A stretch of 64,000 nt of DNA from an uncultured Glaciecola sp. (lineage in GTDB: Bacteria > Pseudomonadota > Gammaproteobacteria > Enterobacterales > Alteromonadaceae): assembly GCA_947496235.1 (NCBI GenBank), contig CANMCE010000008.1, positions 124,001-188,000 of the forward strand, read 5' to 3'. The notes under the pieces were generated by a model. It was not told where the DNA came from and made no database searches. It saw only the letters and a list, made by a program, of their open reading frames with translations. Position 1 is the first letter of the stretch; each line of letters begins with the position of its first letter. Shown in pieces: positions 18,599 through 27,560 of this stretch. The translations under genes and the position numbers were made by a program.

Positions 18599-18877
18599 AT
18601 GCCATATCGATTAAAGCATTATGCACAGCCAGTAAATGTGGATGCCAGAAGCCGAATAGATGTATTTTTATTAGAATTTTCAGTATGTTTGATTACAGGA
18701 GGCATGGCATATTGGGCTCGCGACGTAGAATTAAGGCTGTTTTTCGGTTGCTTAATTGTATCCCTAATATGTCTAGTGCTTACTTTGCACAATGTTTATG
18801 TGATAGGTAAAGCCCTACGAAACAAATATAAAGCAGATAAAGTAGCCGAACCATTGAACAACAAAACAAATAAATAA
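18599..18877 (+). CDS. Small membrane protein
   Basis: 92 residues; AAGGA before the ATG. Two membrane segments (about residues 28-42 and 47-68) and a basic, Lys/Asn-rich tail. The family is not recognised. It sits in the run of + strand genes between the CPBP protease and a second GNAT enzyme. Confidence 0.65.
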   Translation: MPYRLKHYAQPVNVDARSRIDVFLLEFSVCLITGGMAYWARDVELRLFFGCLIVSLICLVLTLHNVYVIGKALRNKYKADKVAEPLNNKTNK

Positions 18878-18887
18878 AAGAGTAATT

Positions 18888-19334
18888 ATGCAAGTATCAG
18901 CTGTTAATAAAGATGACTACCTAAGGTTGATTGATATATGGGAAGCGTCTGTGCGAGCAACCCATGACTTTCTACCCGAACAAAATATCAATGAACTAAA
19001 GCCATTAATTCTGGAACATTATTTTGATGCGGTAGAACTAAGATGCGTTAAAGATGATGATGAAATTATCGGATTTATCGGCGTTGCCGATACAAATATT
19101 GAAATGCTTTTTGTCAGCCCAAGTGCTTTTGGAACTGGCGTTGGAAAGCTTCTACTTCAAAATGCAGTAAAAGAGTTAAAGGCTTCAAAAGTCGATGTAA
19201 ATGAACAAAATCCGCAAGCCATAGGCTTTTATCAAAAAATGGGGTTTGAAAAAGTGGGGCGGTCGGCACTCGACGGACAAGGAAATCCATTTCCGTTGCT
19301 CCACATGGCGTTAGCTAGTATCGAATCAGTTTAA
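18888..19334 (+). CDS. GNAT acetyltransferase, YjaB-like
   Basis: 148 residues. IDIWEASVRATHDFLPE at the N-terminus, GTGVGKLLLQNAV (acetyl-CoA loop), and DVNEQNPQAIGFYQKMGFE with GRSALDGQGNPFPLLHM at the C-terminus match the E. coli YjaB type, an acetyltransferase without firmly known substrate. It is only 10 bp after the small membrane gene, so probably the same transcript. Confidence 0.88.
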   Translation: MQVSAVNKDDYLRLIDIWEASVRATHDFLPEQNINELKPLILEHYFDAVELRCVKDDDEIIGFIGVADTNIEMLFVSPSAFGTGVGKLLLQNAVKELKASKVDVNEQNPQAIGFYQKMGFEKVGRSALDGQGNPFPLLHMALASIESV

Positions 19335-19439
19335 TTTTAAACTTATGCGCTTTAAACAATAATGAAAACTTGGGTTTACAAAAATTGGCGCCATATACCA
19401 AATAAGTAAAGCGTTAGTTTAATAAAAAGGAAGCACAAA

Positions 19440-19802
19440 ATGATCAAATGGGAAGATCTCAAGTGGTATCAAAAAGCGGGTTTTATTTGTGTCATTTGTG
19501 TTGTAGCTTGGTTTGCACCTGAAATAACGTTATTACTGCAATTCGGTGGAATTGAAGTTGTGTTTGCCTTCGCCGTTATGTATTTCTCACCCATACTTGC
19601 GCAAGTAAAACAATTTCATCAAAAGCTAAAATCATCCATAGATTTAGCTATTGTAACTTTTCAAACTAGCGCATCCGCTCGCCCTAAAGTGTTTTGCTTA
19701 CAAGCCGGTTTTTGTTGCATGGCTTTTCTTCTTACCAGTTCAGTCACCTTTTCTGCTGTTTTCTTTATGCCTGGATTATTATTCAATGGCGTACTTATCT
19801 AA
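19440..19802 (+). CDS. Membrane protein of unknown function
   Basis: 120 residues from ATG 19440 with AAAGGAAG upstream. Begins IKWEDLKWYQKAGF, followed by hydrophobic stretches at about residues 14-34, 37-53 and 90-116. Unrecognised. The 105-bp gap upstream holds a CGCTTTA/TAAAGCG hairpin ending in GCGTTAG, faintly like an eroded attC. Confidence 0.6.
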   Translation: MIKWEDLKWYQKAGFICVICVVAWFAPEITLLLQFGGIEVVFAFAVMYFSPILAQVKQFHQKLKSSIDLAIVTFQTSASARPKVFCLQAGFCCMAFLLTSSVTFSAVFFMPGLLFNGVLI

Positions 19803-19908
19803 ATTAACCGGTCTTTATAAATAATTACCCTTATTTTGATTTTCTCAGTCACATACTCAGGATGGAACTCGTCTAAATAAGTGCATGTTAATACGGAGGA
19901 CAAAAATC

Positions 19909-20307
19909 ATGCTCTATGCTATTCGAAGTATCCTAATCAATCAGCCTTATACAAAAGTATTTGGCTATTTATCTAACCCATTTAATTTACCTAACTGGAC
20001 CAACGCTTTTAGTAAAGTCGAGGCTAAAACGGCGGTGTTAGCGACTGATCAAGGACAAGTTACAATTGGATTAAGAACCTTAGCCGAAAGTGATGTGGGT
20101 AATATTGATTGGGTTATGACTTTCCCCGATTCTAGTGTTGCTACTGCTTTTTCTCGTGTTATACCTTTATCCGAAGAGCGATCTCTTTATTGTTTCACCC
20201 TTACGCCGCCGCCAGCACCATTACAAGAGTTGGAGGGAATTTTGACTGAGCAAACAAGTATTCTTGAAAAAGAACTTGAAAATGTAAAAGCAATATTGGA
20301 GGCATAA
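19909..20307 (+). CDS. SRPBCC (START-like) protein
   Basis: 132 residues from ATG 19909, preceded by CGGAGGA; the frame is open to 19885 but without a site. The pattern INQPYTKVFGYLSNPFNLPNWT is the first strand and helices of the SRPBCC/Polyketide_cyc fold, a pocket that binds hydrophobic ligands. Its stop is 4 bp before a sigma-factor gene, so the two are probably one operon; a regulator or sensor role toward that sigma factor is inference from this pairing. Confidence 0.75.
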   Translation: MLYAIRSILINQPYTKVFGYLSNPFNLPNWTNAFSKVEAKTAVLATDQGQVTIGLRTLAESDVGNIDWVMTFPDSSVATAFSRVIPLSEERSLYCFTLTPPPAPLQELEGILTEQTSILEKELENVKAILEA

Positions 20308-20311
20308 TTAG

Positions 20312-21139
20312 ATGAAAAACAATAGCCCAGAGCATATAGAGGAATCAGTAGAGCAAGCATTGGAAGGCAACAGAGAATCTATGGAATCAGTGCTTCGGGC
20401 TATTCGTAAAGACATTTATTCGTTGTCAATTCGGTTCTTAATGTCACCAGCAGACGCGGAGGATGTCACACAAGAAATTTTACTAAAAATTATGCTGAGA
20501 TTGGCAAAGTTTGAAGGAAAAAGTAGTTTTAAAACATGGGTATATAGAGTTACCACAAACCATTTGTTAGATCATAAAAAAGCCAATAGCCAGCATCTAA
20601 TGTCACTAGATGATTTTTCTCTAGATTTGTCAATGGGATTAAATAATACGGTGGAATCTTCTTTATATGACGCTAGATTATTAGCCGAAGTAAGAGTTGG
20701 ATGTACCTTAGCCTTACTAAACTGTCTTACCCCGGACAAAAGGGTAGCTTATATTTTGGGCGATATTTTGGAGCTGGAGCACACTGAAGCTGCCTATATT
20801 CTTAATGAATCTTCCGCTGCCTACCGAAAAAGGCTTTCAAGAGCTCGAGAATTGGTCGTTAATTCGATGACTCAAAATTGTGGATTAATAAACAAGCAAG
20901 CTCTTTGTCGATGTCATAAGCGAGTAGAAACCGCAAAATCTTTAGGTCGAGTCTCTGAAAATAAACTCATTTTTATGACATCCTCTGGTGATGCCTCTCG
21001 TTTTCCCCATATTTTAGAGAAGATTCGTGCCCTTGAAGGTGCTCAAAGTACAGCTGCACTATTCCGTGCTCATAACGTTCAGGTTACACAAGATACATTT
21101 AATTTTTGGCTAAAGTCTGTTATATCTCAACATCATTAG
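20312..21139 (+). CDS. ECF-like sigma factor with Cys-rich C-terminal extension
   Basis: 275 residues, longer than a minimal ECF factor (~180). Region 2 is seen at about residues 33-90 (DAEDVTQEILLKIM, FKTWVYRVTTNHLLDHKK) and region 4 at about 135-185 (RVAYILGDILELEHTEAA followed by SAAYRKRLSRARELV). After region 4 comes CGLINKQALCRCHKRV, a Cys/His motif that could bind zinc, and then ~70 more residues. No anti-sigma gene is adjacent; the tail or the SRPBCC partner may control activity. GGAGG lies 10 bp before the ATG, within the end of the preceding gene. Confidence 0.85.
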   Translation: MKNNSPEHIEESVEQALEGNRESMESVLRAIRKDIYSLSIRFLMSPADAEDVTQEILLKIMLRLAKFEGKSSFKTWVYRVTTNHLLDHKKANSQHLMSLDDFSLDLSMGLNNTVESSLYDARLLAEVRVGCTLALLNCLTPDKRVAYILGDILELEHTEAAYILNESSAAYRKRLSRARELVVNSMTQNCGLINKQALCRCHKRVETAKSLGRVSENKLIFMTSSGDASRFPHILEKIRALEGAQSTAALFRAHNVQVTQDTFNFWLKSVISQHH

Positions 21140-21178
21140 ACTGGATATTGCACAGGCGATAGAAATTAAAGGAATTAA

Positions 21179-21673
21179 ATGCCGTTTACACCTTTCCACA
21201 TGGGACCTGGAATATTAATAAAAGCACTTTTGCAAGGTAGCTTTAGCTTGATGGTGTTTGGTTGGTCACAGATCGTAATGGATTTACAACCGCTGTGGGT
21301 ACTTATCACCGGCCAAGGTTACCTACATGGATTTTCTCATACCTTTGTTGGTAGTACTTTGTTAGCAATTTTTTCCGCTATAACAGGTAAGTATTTAAGT
21401 GAAATTGGATTAAGGTTAATCGGTATTTCAAAGCCGAATCAGCTAATAAAAATAACTTGGACAGTCGCTTTTTTAAGCGCTTTCATCGGTGGTTATAGTC
21501 ATGTTGTTCTCGATGCAATCATGCATTCAGATTTGCGGCCTTATTATCCCTTAAATCAGAACAATCAGTTACTTGAGATATTGTCAATTTCACAACTTCA
21601 CAAGCTTTGTCTATACACTGGTTTGTTCGGGGCTTTGCTGTTTTTTGTCATCCAGTGGAAATACAAAAAATAA
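21179..21673 (+). CDS. YdjM/DUF4184-like membrane protein (putative metal-dependent hydrolase)
   Basis: 164 residues. MPFTPFHMGPGILIKA at the start, GYLHGFSHTFVG and GGYSHVVLDAIMHSDLRP, with histidines and aspartates in membrane-near positions, fit the YdjM-like family often labelled membrane-bound metal-dependent hydrolase. Four hydrophobic segments. It follows the sigma gene by 39 bp and probably shares its transcript; its connection with the sigma factor is unknown. Confidence 0.75.
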   Translation: MPFTPFHMGPGILIKALLQGSFSLMVFGWSQIVMDLQPLWVLITGQGYLHGFSHTFVGSTLLAIFSAITGKYLSEIGLRLIGISKPNQLIKITWTVAFLSAFIGGYSHVVLDAIMHSDLRPYYPLNQNNQLLEILSISQLHKLCLYTGLFGALLFFVIQWKYKK

Positions 21674-21735
21674 GTTCACTGTTCCTTAAACTATGCGGCT
21701 AGCACTTTCCACTCAATAATAGGGTAGGCTTAAAA

Positions 21736-21767
21736 TCAGTGCAGAGTTTTAAAAAACTCTGCACTGA
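21736..21767 (-). terminator. Terminator hairpin between convergent genes
   Basis: A perfect 15-bp inverted repeat (TCAGTGCAGAGTTTT and its complement, 2-nt loop). A short T-run follows on the minus strand (TTTTA), so it mainly serves the minus-strand gene at 21778; the + strand stem is followed by A residues. Confidence 0.7.
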
Positions 21768-21777
21768 AAAAAATAGT

Positions 21778-22536
21778 TTAGTTTTTTCTTCTACCTATAT
21801 AGAAGATGCTAAACATCATTAACCCAAACAAGCCAGATAATGCTGGGGTATTCACGTTGTTAGACGTAGGAGGATTTGCTTGTGCAGTATAGTAATAAGT
21901 GACGCTGGCAATTGCAGACATAGAAGCTGAAAGACCAAAATAATCCACTACGCCATCATCATCTGTTTCTGCGACTCTATGATTGAAATTTCCTGTCACT
22001 GAGTAATTAGTAAAACCAGGTGTTGTAAACAAGGAAGCGTAAGATGCACTATTGTTTCCTAAAGCACTGTAATTTAATGAAATATCGTTACTAACATCAC
22101 ATTCTTGTGAATTCGCAAATACGGACCTTTCTAAACAAGAAGTGCGTCCGTTGTTAACGGGCGAAGATGAAAAGGAGATACCAGAACCGTTATTTACTGT
22201 AAAATCAAGACTTGCAATAAATTCTGCGTAGCCTGAAACGTTTCCGTCACTGGTATCTATAAAGCCTGCATAGTGATTGCCGGTAATTTGAATGTTTTGT
22301 AGTTGTATACGAACTGAATTTAGGGTCCCTAACGAAGTATCAAAGTTTGCTAAACTGAAGTTTCTAGTTACGATTTCTCTATTATCCCTTACCCCACTGT
22401 AGTCGATGGTACTTCTCATACCAGTACCTAAATTAACATCTGTAGAGTAAGTTATTAAAGCTGAGTTTGACGCTGTTGATATTGCAAGTAAGCCAAGGGC
22501 AAAAATTGTAGTTTTAATTTTACTGAAAATTGTCAT
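21778..22536 (-). CDS. Secreted protein with PEP-CTERM-like sorting tail
   Basis: 252 residues from MTIFSKIKTTIFALGLLA; an upstream in-frame ATG at 22548 adds four residues. Signal peptide to about residue 26, a Ser/Asn-rich beta domain without recognised family, and a C-terminal tripartite tail: short P-containing motif (NTPALS), membrane segment (GLFGLMMFSIFYI) and basic end (GRRKN). This is the layout of PEP-CTERM proteins processed by an exosortase, though the motif is TPA rather than PEP. The sorting machinery is not in the window. Convergent with the YdjM-like gene. Confidence 0.7.
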   Translation of the reverse strand: MTIFSKIKTTIFALGLLAISTASNSALITYSTDVNLGTGMRSTIDYSGVRDNREIVTRNFSLANFDTSLGTLNSVRIQLQNIQITGNHYAGFIDTSDGNVSGYAEFIASLDFTVNNGSGISFSSSPVNNGRTSCLERSVFANSQECDVSNDISLNYSALGNNSASYASLFTTPGFTNYSVTGNFNHRVAETDDDGVVDYFGLSASMSAIASVTYYYTAQANPPTSNNVNTPALSGLFGLMMFSIFYIGRRKN

Positions 22537-22814
22537 TTTATATTCCATTAATAGGGTGTAAACAAAACCCCTTCCTAATTTAATTTCTTAAACAAATTGG
22601 ATAGGCAACTTGCGCTAAGCAGGAATTATTCCGATTTTTATTTAATAACATTATCAATAAGTTACCAATAAAAATGAAAATTTTAATTTGAAAATGTAAA
22701 AAAATTAGACACTAACATTCAAAATTCTTTAATACAGGTTTCATATTTTAACTTCACAATGCCCCCGCTTTATTAGGTGATAACAGCTGAACTTTTTTTA
22801 CGTTAAATTTGACC

Positions 22815-22843
22815 TTGACCAAATAGTCCAGTATGAATATACA
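22815..22843 (+). promoter_or_regulatory. Candidate sigma-70 promoter upstream of the Oar-like receptor
   Basis: TTGACC (22815-22820), 17-bp spacer, TATACA (22838-22843). A second weaker candidate is TTGCTG (22959-22964) with TGTAAT (22983-22988) at 18 bp. Otherwise the AT-rich 571-bp divergent spacer 22537-23107 shows no gene. Confidence 0.4.
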
Positions 22844-23107
22844 AGTTCGATAAAAAATACGCTTAATTGGTTTACTTATTGAACAATAAAATTAGGTGAA
22901 AAGTAAAGAAAACGTAGTAACAATGTTACTTTAACGTTAATTTTTGCTTTTTACATTCTTGCTGACAAATAGGTCATAAAAGTGTAATAATTGGTTTGGT
23001 ACAATCACGGCGTTTTTACATGTACCTATTCGTTTTGAAACAGCAGAAGACTGTTAAAAAACGGTTAGTTAGACAGAAAAAGAATACCCATACTTAGGAA
23101 ACACATA

Positions 23108-26100
23108 ATGTTTAAGAAAAACAAACTCAATCGCATTGCGATTGCAGTTGCTATGACCGTTGGTCTATCAACAGCAGCTGTAGCGCAAACTACTACTTCT
23201 ACTATTAGAGGTAACGTTGCAAGCGAAGCTGGTACTACAGTCCCTAACGCGACAGTAACTATCACGCACGTTCCTTCTGGCACAGTGTCAACAGCCACTA
23301 CAAACGACAGCGGTGTATTTTCTGCACGTGGTTTACGTGTTGGTGGTCCATACACAGTTACTATTTCCGGTAGCGGCTTTGCTCCGATCAAAGTAGACAA
23401 TGTTTATTTATCACTTGACCAAACAATGTCTCTTCCTGTTACTGTTGAAATGAGAAGCACTACTGAAGTAATCACAGTAACTGGTTCTACAATTGCTGGC
23501 GGTGGGTTCTTAAATGAAGGGATAGGCACTAGTTTAGGCCTAGAAGCTATCGGTGAAGTTGCGTCTATCGACCGTGACATCACTGACGTTGCAGAATTAA
23601 GCCCGTTTGCTTCTGTTAACCCGCAAAGTGGCGGCGCTAAAGAATTAAGCATTGCTGGTGCTAACAACAGATTTAACTCATTGACTGTTGATGGTGTAGG
23701 CATGGGCGACCGTTTTGGTCTTAACGCAAACGGCTATCCAACTCAACGTTCTCCAATTTCTCTTGATGCTATTGAATCATTATCAATTCAGGTAGCACCT
23801 TTTGACGTTGAGTACAACGGATTTACTGGTGGTACAGTAAACGCAGTAACTAAATCAGGTACTAATGAATTCCACGGTTCACTATCTTATTACACTACTA
23901 GCGATTCTATGATCGGTGATAAGAGCAGAGACGAAGAATTCGACTTCATTTTTGAAGAAGATACTTTCGTTGCAACCCTTGGTGGTCCAATCATCAAAGA
24001 CAAATTATTCTTCTTCGTTGCATATGATAAGTATGAAGAAGTTGCGCCTTTACAAAATGGTCCAGTAGGGTCAGGTGCATTGAATATTGAACCTAACATC
24101 ACTATGGATGACGTTGCGGCTGTTGGTCAAATCGTTTCTGATGTTTGGGGCTTCGATATCGGTGATTTCACTAAAGGCGATGCTGAAGATGAAAAAATTC
24201 TTGCTAATATCGACTGGAACATCAATGACGATCACCGCGCTAAGTTTACTTACATCTTAACTGACGGTAATTCAATTGCTGAGCAAAACGGAAACAACTT
24301 CCTTCCATTTGGAAATGTACTAGGAGCTTCTTCGGCGTGGTATAACCGTTCTGAAAGAGTAGAAAGCTACATTGCGCACGTTTTCTCTGACTGGACTGCT
24401 AATTTCTCAACTCAATTTAAGATTGCTTCTACTGATCAAAAAACCGGTCAGAATTCAATCAACGGCGCTGAATTCCCTAACTTCGCAGTATTCCTTCGTG
24501 AAGTAGATGGTGAAGATAACTTCCTGTCAATTGGTCCAGACCGTTTCCGTCATGGTAACGAACTTGATCAAAAATTCATGCAGTATAAGTTCCTTGCTTC
24601 TTACACCATGGGCGACCATATTTTCAAAGCTGGTTATGAAAGAGAAGAAGTTGACGTAGATAACTTGTTCGCGCAGAACTCTGAAGGTTCATATTTGTTT
24701 GATAGCCTAGAAGACTTACGCAATGCTACAGCTTCTGGCTTGCTTTATAACAACGCTACAACAAACGACGAAAATGACCTTCGTGCAATTTGGGGTTACA
24801 CCTCTAACTCACTATATTTACAAGATTCTTGGGATGTTGATGGTTACCTAACAGTTGATGCTGGTATTCGTTACGACTGGTATGAGTCTGAAGGTTCTAT
24901 CCGTAGAAACCAAAACTTTGTTGACCGTTATGGCTACTCAAATACTACTGACATAGATGGCTTAGATGTAATTTTGCCAAGATTGTCATTTAAGTGGTTA
25001 GCTAGCGACACAGTGACTATTCGCGGTGGTGTTGGTCGATTCTCTGGCGGTTCTCCAGGCGTATGGATTTCAAACAGCTATTCTAATGACGGTGTAATTG
25101 CCGATGCGTCTAATTTAGACGGTCCTATTGCTGTTCCAACTACGCCAGATCCAGCTACAGGTCAGTACATTCCTCAGGAAGCATTGGATGCACTAGCAAA
25201 CGAAGCGCCAGACGGTGACGTGAACGCGCTTAGCCCAGACTTTGAAATTCCAACCACTTGGAAGTATAACTTAGGCCTAGCATACTATGCTGACGAATTG
25301 CCATTAATTGGCGAAGGCTGGACATTCTCTGTTGATTACTTATACAACAAACTTGAAAATGCTACTTACTGGTATGATCAACGTTGTGAAACTGCTCTTG
25401 CGTTTTCACCAGATGGTCGTGGTGTGTATGACTGTGGAAGCGACCTTGATGGCGACGGAAGTAGAGATCCTGAAGCCTTGGTAGTTGGTTCTGTAGACCT
25501 AGGCAGCAGCAACTTAGTAGCAGTATCGGCATCAAACGATTGGGATACTGATTATGGCTACTTTGACTTCTTCGTGAGCTATACGCACTCTGACGTTGAT
25601 GATATTGGTTACGGTACTTCATCTACTGCAACTTCAAACTACTCAGACTTCGCAGCATATGACCGTCAAAGACCAACTGAAGGTACTTCAAGCTTCCAAA
25701 CTGAGCATATGTTAAAAATGCGCTTCAATTGGAGCAAAGAGTTAATTGAAGGTTATGAAACTAAAGTTTCTATCTTTGCAACTCGTCGTACTGGTCAGCC
25801 TTACAGCTACACCTTTAACGAAAACAACAACTGTGTACTAGATATCGGTGGTGGACGTTGTGCTCGTGAAAGCCGTAACGATGATGCTGGTCACTTATTG
25901 TACGTACCAACAGGTATTGATGATCCATTATTCGCAGCGTCTTCATTTGACGGTGATTTAGCAGCACAGCAAGCATTCTTTGACTATATCAATAGTTCAG
26001 AACTTGCTAAATATGCTGGTGGCATCGCACCTCGTAATGGCGATAACTCTTCTTGGTCAACAATTGTTGATTTAAGAATTCAACAAGAGTTACCAGCATT

Positions 26101-26341
26101 TACTGACGATCATAAACTTACCTTGTTCTTCGATATCGAAAACTTAGGTAACTTGTTAAATGATGATTGGGGTCGTGTTGAGCGTACTCGTTACGAATAT
26201 GAGCGCGCTGTAGTAGCTGCTCAAATCGTAGACGGTCAATATGAGTACTTCGATTTAAGAAATCCAGATAGCATTTCTAACAATGAAATTCTCTCTCAAT
26301 CAGTATGGCAACTACAACTAGGTGTTAAATACCAGTTCTAA
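23108..26341 (+). CDS. TonB-dependent receptor, Oar-like, with N-terminal carboxypeptidase-regulatory-like domain
   Basis: 1077 residues. Signal peptide (ends TAAVAQ), a beta-sandwich domain (STIRGNVASEAGTTVPNATV..., residues ~30-120) of the carboxypeptidase regulatory/Cna-B type, a plug (VDGVGMGDRFGLNANGYPTQ, IESLSIQVAPFDVEYNGFTGG) and a large beta-barrel ending in KYQF. This is the Oar type of outer-membrane protein, implicated in adhesion and in peptide/protein uptake or secretion in myxobacteria and Alteromonadales. It has its own terminator, so it is probably not co-transcribed with the carbohydrate locus that follows. Confidence 0.9.
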   Translation: MFKKNKLNRIAIAVAMTVGLSTAAVAQTTTSTIRGNVASEAGTTVPNATVTITHVPSGTVSTATTNDSGVFSARGLRVGGPYTVTISGSGFAPIKVDNVYLSLDQTMSLPVTVEMRSTTEVITVTGSTIAGGGFLNEGIGTSLGLEAIGEVASIDRDITDVAELSPFASVNPQSGGAKELSIAGANNRFNSLTVDGVGMGDRFGLNANGYPTQRSPISLDAIESLSIQVAPFDVEYNGFTGGTVNAVTKSGTNEFHGSLSYYTTSDSMIGDKSRDEEFDFIFEEDTFVATLGGPIIKDKLFFFVAYDKYEEVAPLQNGPVGSGALNIEPNITMDDVAAVGQIVSDVWGFDIGDFTKGDAEDEKILANIDWNINDDHRAKFTYILTDGNSIAEQNGNNFLPFGNVLGASSAWYNRSERVESYIAHVFSDWTANFSTQFKIASTDQKTGQNSINGAEFPNFAVFLREVDGEDNFLSIGPDRFRHGNELDQKFMQYKFLASYTMGDHIFKAGYEREEVDVDNLFAQNSEGSYLFDSLEDLRNATASGLLYNNATTNDENDLRAIWGYTSNSLYLQDSWDVDGYLTVDAGIRYDWYESEGSIRRNQNFVDRYGYSNTTDIDGLDVILPRLSFKWLASDTVTIRGGVGRFSGGSPGVWISNSYSNDGVIADASNLDGPIAVPTTPDPATGQYIPQEALDALANEAPDGDVNALSPDFEIPTTWKYNLGLAYYADELPLIGEGWTFSVDYLYNKLENATYWYDQRCETALAFSPDGRGVYDCGSDLDGDGSRDPEALVVGSVDLGSSNLVAVSASNDWDTDYGYFDFFVSYTHSDVDDIGYGTSSTATSNYSDFAAYDRQRPTEGTSSFQTEHMLKMRFNWSKELIEGYETKVSIFATRRTGQPYSYTFNENNNCVLDIGGGRCARESRNDDAGHLLYVPTGIDDPLFAASSFDGDLAAQQAFFDYINSSELAKYAGGIAPRNGDNSSWSTIVDLRIQQELPAFTDDHKLTLFFDIENLGNLLNDDWGRVERTRYEYERAVVAAQIVDGQYEYFDLRNPDSISNNEILSQSVWQLQLGVKYQF

Positions 26342-26396
26342 TTTGTTAGAAAACTGATGATATTTAATATCAGAGGCTAATAGTTAGCTAATATTC

Positions 26397-26423
26397 AAAA
26401 CCCTCCTTATGGAGGGTTTTTTT
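26397..26423 (+). terminator. Rho-independent terminator after the Oar-like receptor
   Basis: AAAACCCTCC, loop TTAT, GGAGGGTTTTTTT. Confidence 0.95.
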
Positions 26424-26591
26424 ATATATAAAATATATTTTTCACTTGTAAATTCTTTGTTAAACATCTATTTTAAAAGCGCTTACTTTCATTAGAATTT
26501 TATTGAATTAGTGAGCAATAAACGCATGGGGTTTTTATTTGGGACCTCATTCCCTGTTAATTTGAGACGAATTCTTATAGCGAATCGATTG

Positions 26592-27401
26592 ATGACAGCT
26601 AATCAACCAAGTGAAAAATTGCAATCTGGACTCTATGAAAAGTCAGTTGTGACAGAAAAAAGTTACACTGCACCAGCCTTGGAAAAAGGATTGGACATCA
26701 TTGAACTGCTTGCAACGCTTAGCGAAGGTTTAAAGCTAAAAGAAATAGCTGCTCAGTTAAATAAGTCTGTGTCTGAGATTTTTAGAATGGTTTGTGTGCT
26801 AGAAAAACGACAGTACATACACCTTGATAGCGAAACAGAAAAATACCACATTTCAATTAAACTGTTTGAAGTGGCTTTTGGGCAATACCCAGTAAAAACC
26901 TTATCTGAAGTCGCTACTAAAGAGTTATCTTACTTAACCAAAGAGATAAAGCAGTCTGCTTATTTATCTGTGCTTAATAATGAAAGTACTATCGTTACTG
27001 CTTATCAAGAAAGCCCAACAGAAAACCATTTTAAAGTGGGGTTAGGAAGTTCTGCTCCTATTTTAGATAGTTGTGCTGGGCATGTTTTTGTTGCCTACAT
27101 GGACGATAGTGATTATGTCAAGATTCAACAGCAATTTGGCATAACATTCGAACCTACACGACTCGAAAATCTGAAGCGCGTTATCCTTAATCAAGGTTAT
27201 GAACGAATGCTGAGCAAAAAGATTCAAGGCATTGAAGAGATAGGCTTTCCAGTATTTGATCGAATGAATAGAATAGTTGCATGTTTGGTTGTGCCATTCT
27301 TACATTATCTAGACAATTCCAATGTGGTTGACATTAACACTGCTATTCAAGAAGCAGGGTTAAGCGCTCAAAGAATGACAATTGCATTATCGACTAGTTA
27401 A
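26592..27401 (+). CDS. IclR-family transcriptional regulator
   Basis: 269 residues from ATG 26592; the frame is open to GTG 26511 and the start is uncertain because no candidate has a good ribosome binding site. N-terminal winged helix-turn-helix (TAPALEKGLDIIELLA, LKLKEIAAQLNKSVSEIFRM, LEKRQYIHLDSETEKYHI) followed by the GAF-like effector domain with LGSSAPILDSCAGHVFVAY. IclR proteins bind small acids or sugars. Being directly upstream of the GH95 gene on the same strand, it likely controls the carbohydrate locus; a AAGCGCTT palindrome lies near 26478. Confidence 0.88.
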   Translation: MTANQPSEKLQSGLYEKSVVTEKSYTAPALEKGLDIIELLATLSEGLKLKEIAAQLNKSVSEIFRMVCVLEKRQYIHLDSETEKYHISIKLFEVAFGQYPVKTLSEVATKELSYLTKEIKQSAYLSVLNNESTIVTAYQESPTENHFKVGLGSSAPILDSCAGHVFVAYMDDSDYVKIQQQFGITFEPTRLENLKRVILNQGYERMLSKKIQGIEEIGFPVFDRMNRIVACLVVPFLHYLDNSNVVDINTAIQEAGLSAQRMTIALSTS

Positions 27402-27496
27402 TTACTAACTCCCTTCTTAAGTCCAAATCTATAAAACACTGCCAGTCTCAAAAGCCAAACCTCGACCAATTGGTTATATTAAATATAAAAAACAAT

Positions 27497-27525
27497 TTGA
27501 TATACAAAATAAATCCGTATAGTAT
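27497..27525 (+). promoter_or_regulatory. Candidate promoter of the carbohydrate operon
   Basis: TTGATA (27497-27502), 17-bp spacer, TAGTAT (27520-27525), 36 bp before the GH95 start. It lies in the gap after the IclR gene, the expected place for a regulated promoter. Confidence 0.5.
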
Positions 27526-27560
27526 TTACACATTCATTTTACAAATGGTTTACAAGTTGC

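Noticed and set aside
19340-19422. Eroded attC-like hairpin ending GCGTTAG
   Set aside because: The R'' box complementary to GTTAGTT is missing; only a 7-bp stem supports it.
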